From: Chromatiaceae bacterium
GTDB lineage: Bacteria > Pseudomonadota > Gammaproteobacteria > Chromatiales > Chromatiaceae
NCBI GenBank assembly: GCA_024235315.1
Contig: JACKMP010000018.1
Location: 1 to 13,050, forward strand
Direction of reading: 5' to 3'
DNA: 13,050 nt
The notes under the pieces were generated by a model that made no database searches, was not told the DNA's origin, and worked only from the letters and a program-made list of their open reading frames with translations. This document shows positions 12,250 to 13,050 of the stretch, in pieces. How positions within the stretch are numbered: position 1 is the stretch's first letter; each line of letters begins with the position of its first letter. The position numbers and the translations under genes were made by a program.

Positions 12250-13050
12250 TTATTTGTGAGAGACGTCCAGCTTGTCCACGGTGTCGAACTCGAACTTGAT
12301 CTCTTTCCAGGTCTCCATCGCGATCGCCAGTTCCGGGCTGTGCTTCGCCGCCTCGGTCAGGATGTCGCGCGCCTCTTTCTCGATTTCCCTGCCCTGGTTG
12401 CGCGCCTTGACCGACGCCTCCAGCGCAACGCGGTTGGCGGCGGCACCGGCCGCGTTGCCCCACGGATGACCCTGGGTGCCGCCACCGAACTGCAGCATGG
12501 AATCGTCACCGAAGATCGTGACCAGTGCCGGCATGTGCCAGACATGGATACCGCCGGATGCGACCGCGAACACACCGGGCAACGAGCCCCAGTCCTGGTC
12601 GAAGAACACGCCGCGTGAGCGGTCCTCGGGAACGAAGGATTCGCGCAGCTGGTCGACGAAGCCGAGCGTCGACTGACGGTCACCTTCGAGCTTGCCCACC
12701 ACGGTGCCGGTATGCAGGTGGTCACCACCGGACAGACGCAGACACTTGGCCAGTACGCGGAAGTGGATTCCGTGCTTCGGATGACGGTCGATAACCGCGT
12801 GCATCGCACGATGGATGTGCAACAGCATGCCATTCTTGCGGCACCACTTCGCCAGGCCTGTATTCGCGGTAAAGCCGCCAGTCAGGAAGTCGTGCATGAT
12901 GATCGGCGAACCGACTTCTTTCGCGAACTCGGCGCGCTCGTACATCTGCTCCGGGTCCGGCGCGGTCACGTTCAGGTAGTGGCCCTTGCGCTCGCCGGTC
13001 TCCTGCTGCGCCTTCTGGATGGCCTCGCCGACGAACTCGAAACGGTCGCG
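12250..13050 (-). CDS. cbbL: RuBisCO large subunit, form I (5' end outside window)
   Basis: CbbL carries the CO2-fixing active site for carboxylation of ribulose 1,5-bisphosphate. The window holds the last 266 residues of a protein normally about 470 long. The carbamylated lysine region lies beyond base 13050. Visible active-site parts (spinach numbering): R295 in LHIHRAMHA, H327 in SGGDHLHTGT, loop-6 K334 in TVVGKLEGDR (codon at 12691-12693), S379 in ASGGIHVWHMP and the phosphate-binding glycines 403-404 in QFGGGTQGHPWG. The C-terminus ends DTVDKLDVSHK. All expected catalytic residues in this part are present, so the enzyme looks functional. It is the first visible gene of the cbb operon. 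Its promoter and any CbbR site lie outside the window. The following gap to cbbS is unusually long and filled with palindromes. Confidence 0.97.
   Translation of the reverse strand, partial: RDRFEFVGEAIQKAQQETGERKGHYLNVTAPDPEQMYERAEFAKEVGSPIIMHDFLTGGFTANTGLAKWCRKNGMLLHIHRAMHAVIDRHPKHGIHFRVLAKCLRLSGGDHLHTGTVVGKLEGDRQSTLGFVDQLRESFVPEDRSRGVFFDQDWGSLPGVFAVASGGIHVWHMPALVTIFGDDSMLQFGGGTQGHPWGNAAGAAANRVALEASVKARNQGREIEKEARDILTEAAKHSPELAIAMETWKEIKFEFDTVDKLDVSHK

Noticed and set aside
12088..12618. Plus-strand coding region across the cbbL-cbbS gap
   Set aside because: It runs through the palindromic array and antisense to cbbL, which is certain.

Overview
The window reads as chromosomal DNA of a GC-rich, chemolithoautotrophic gammaproteobacterium, probably a sulfur oxidiser of the Chromatiales type. 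This rests on three things: a form IA RuBisCO operon carrying its own CbbQ/CbbO activase genes, an AroG-type DAHP synthase and a GlcF that both resemble the E. coli proteins closely, and the overall base composition. The taxonomic placement is inference. No mobile element, tRNA, rRNA or CRISPR array was seen.

Layout. Left part (1-5289): the glycolate oxidase iron-sulfur subunit glcF (minus, C-terminus cut by the window edge) diverges from a small Sel1-repeat protein (plus). The Sel1 gene converges on a class I DAHP synthase (minus) across a GC-rich hairpin. Upstream on the minus strand follow a metallo-beta-lactamase-fold hydrolase, a membrane-anchored SRPBCC protein and a histidine phosphatase. 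Middle part (5290-7824): two plus-strand conserved-looking genes of unknown function, a gene-free stretch of about 460 nt, a small exported protein with one perfect EF-hand loop and a textbook terminator, a minus-strand GYD-domain protein, and a second gene-free stretch of about 460 nt.

Right part (7825-13050): a minus-strand CO2-fixation operon in the order cbbL (N-terminus outside the window), cbbS, cbbQ, a UPF0114/YqhA-family four-helix membrane protein, cbbO. CbbL and CbbS form the L8S8 enzyme. CbbQ (AAA+ ATPase) and CbbO (von Willebrand A protein with an intact MIDAS motif) form the known activase that removes inhibitory sugar phosphates. The membrane protein sits tightly between the two activase genes, 17 nt after cbbQ and 11 nt before cbbO, so it is probably made together with them. 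GlcF at the other end of the window would feed glycolate from RuBisCO's oxygenase side reaction back into metabolism, a functional link although not an operon.

The structure least explained by the genes lies in the two unusually wide gaps of the RuBisCO operon. The cbbL-cbbS gap (186 nt) holds an array of GC-rich palindromes, including a near-identical 49-nt tandem duplication, inside a larger inverted repeat. The cbbS-cbbQ gap (179 nt) holds a strong intrinsic terminator directly after cbbS and then a separate, roughly 30-bp imperfect inverted repeat. Together these could set the ratio of RuBisCO subunits to activase. The UPF0114 gene inside the activase operon and the paired unknown genes at 5359-6153 are the best candidates for new biology.
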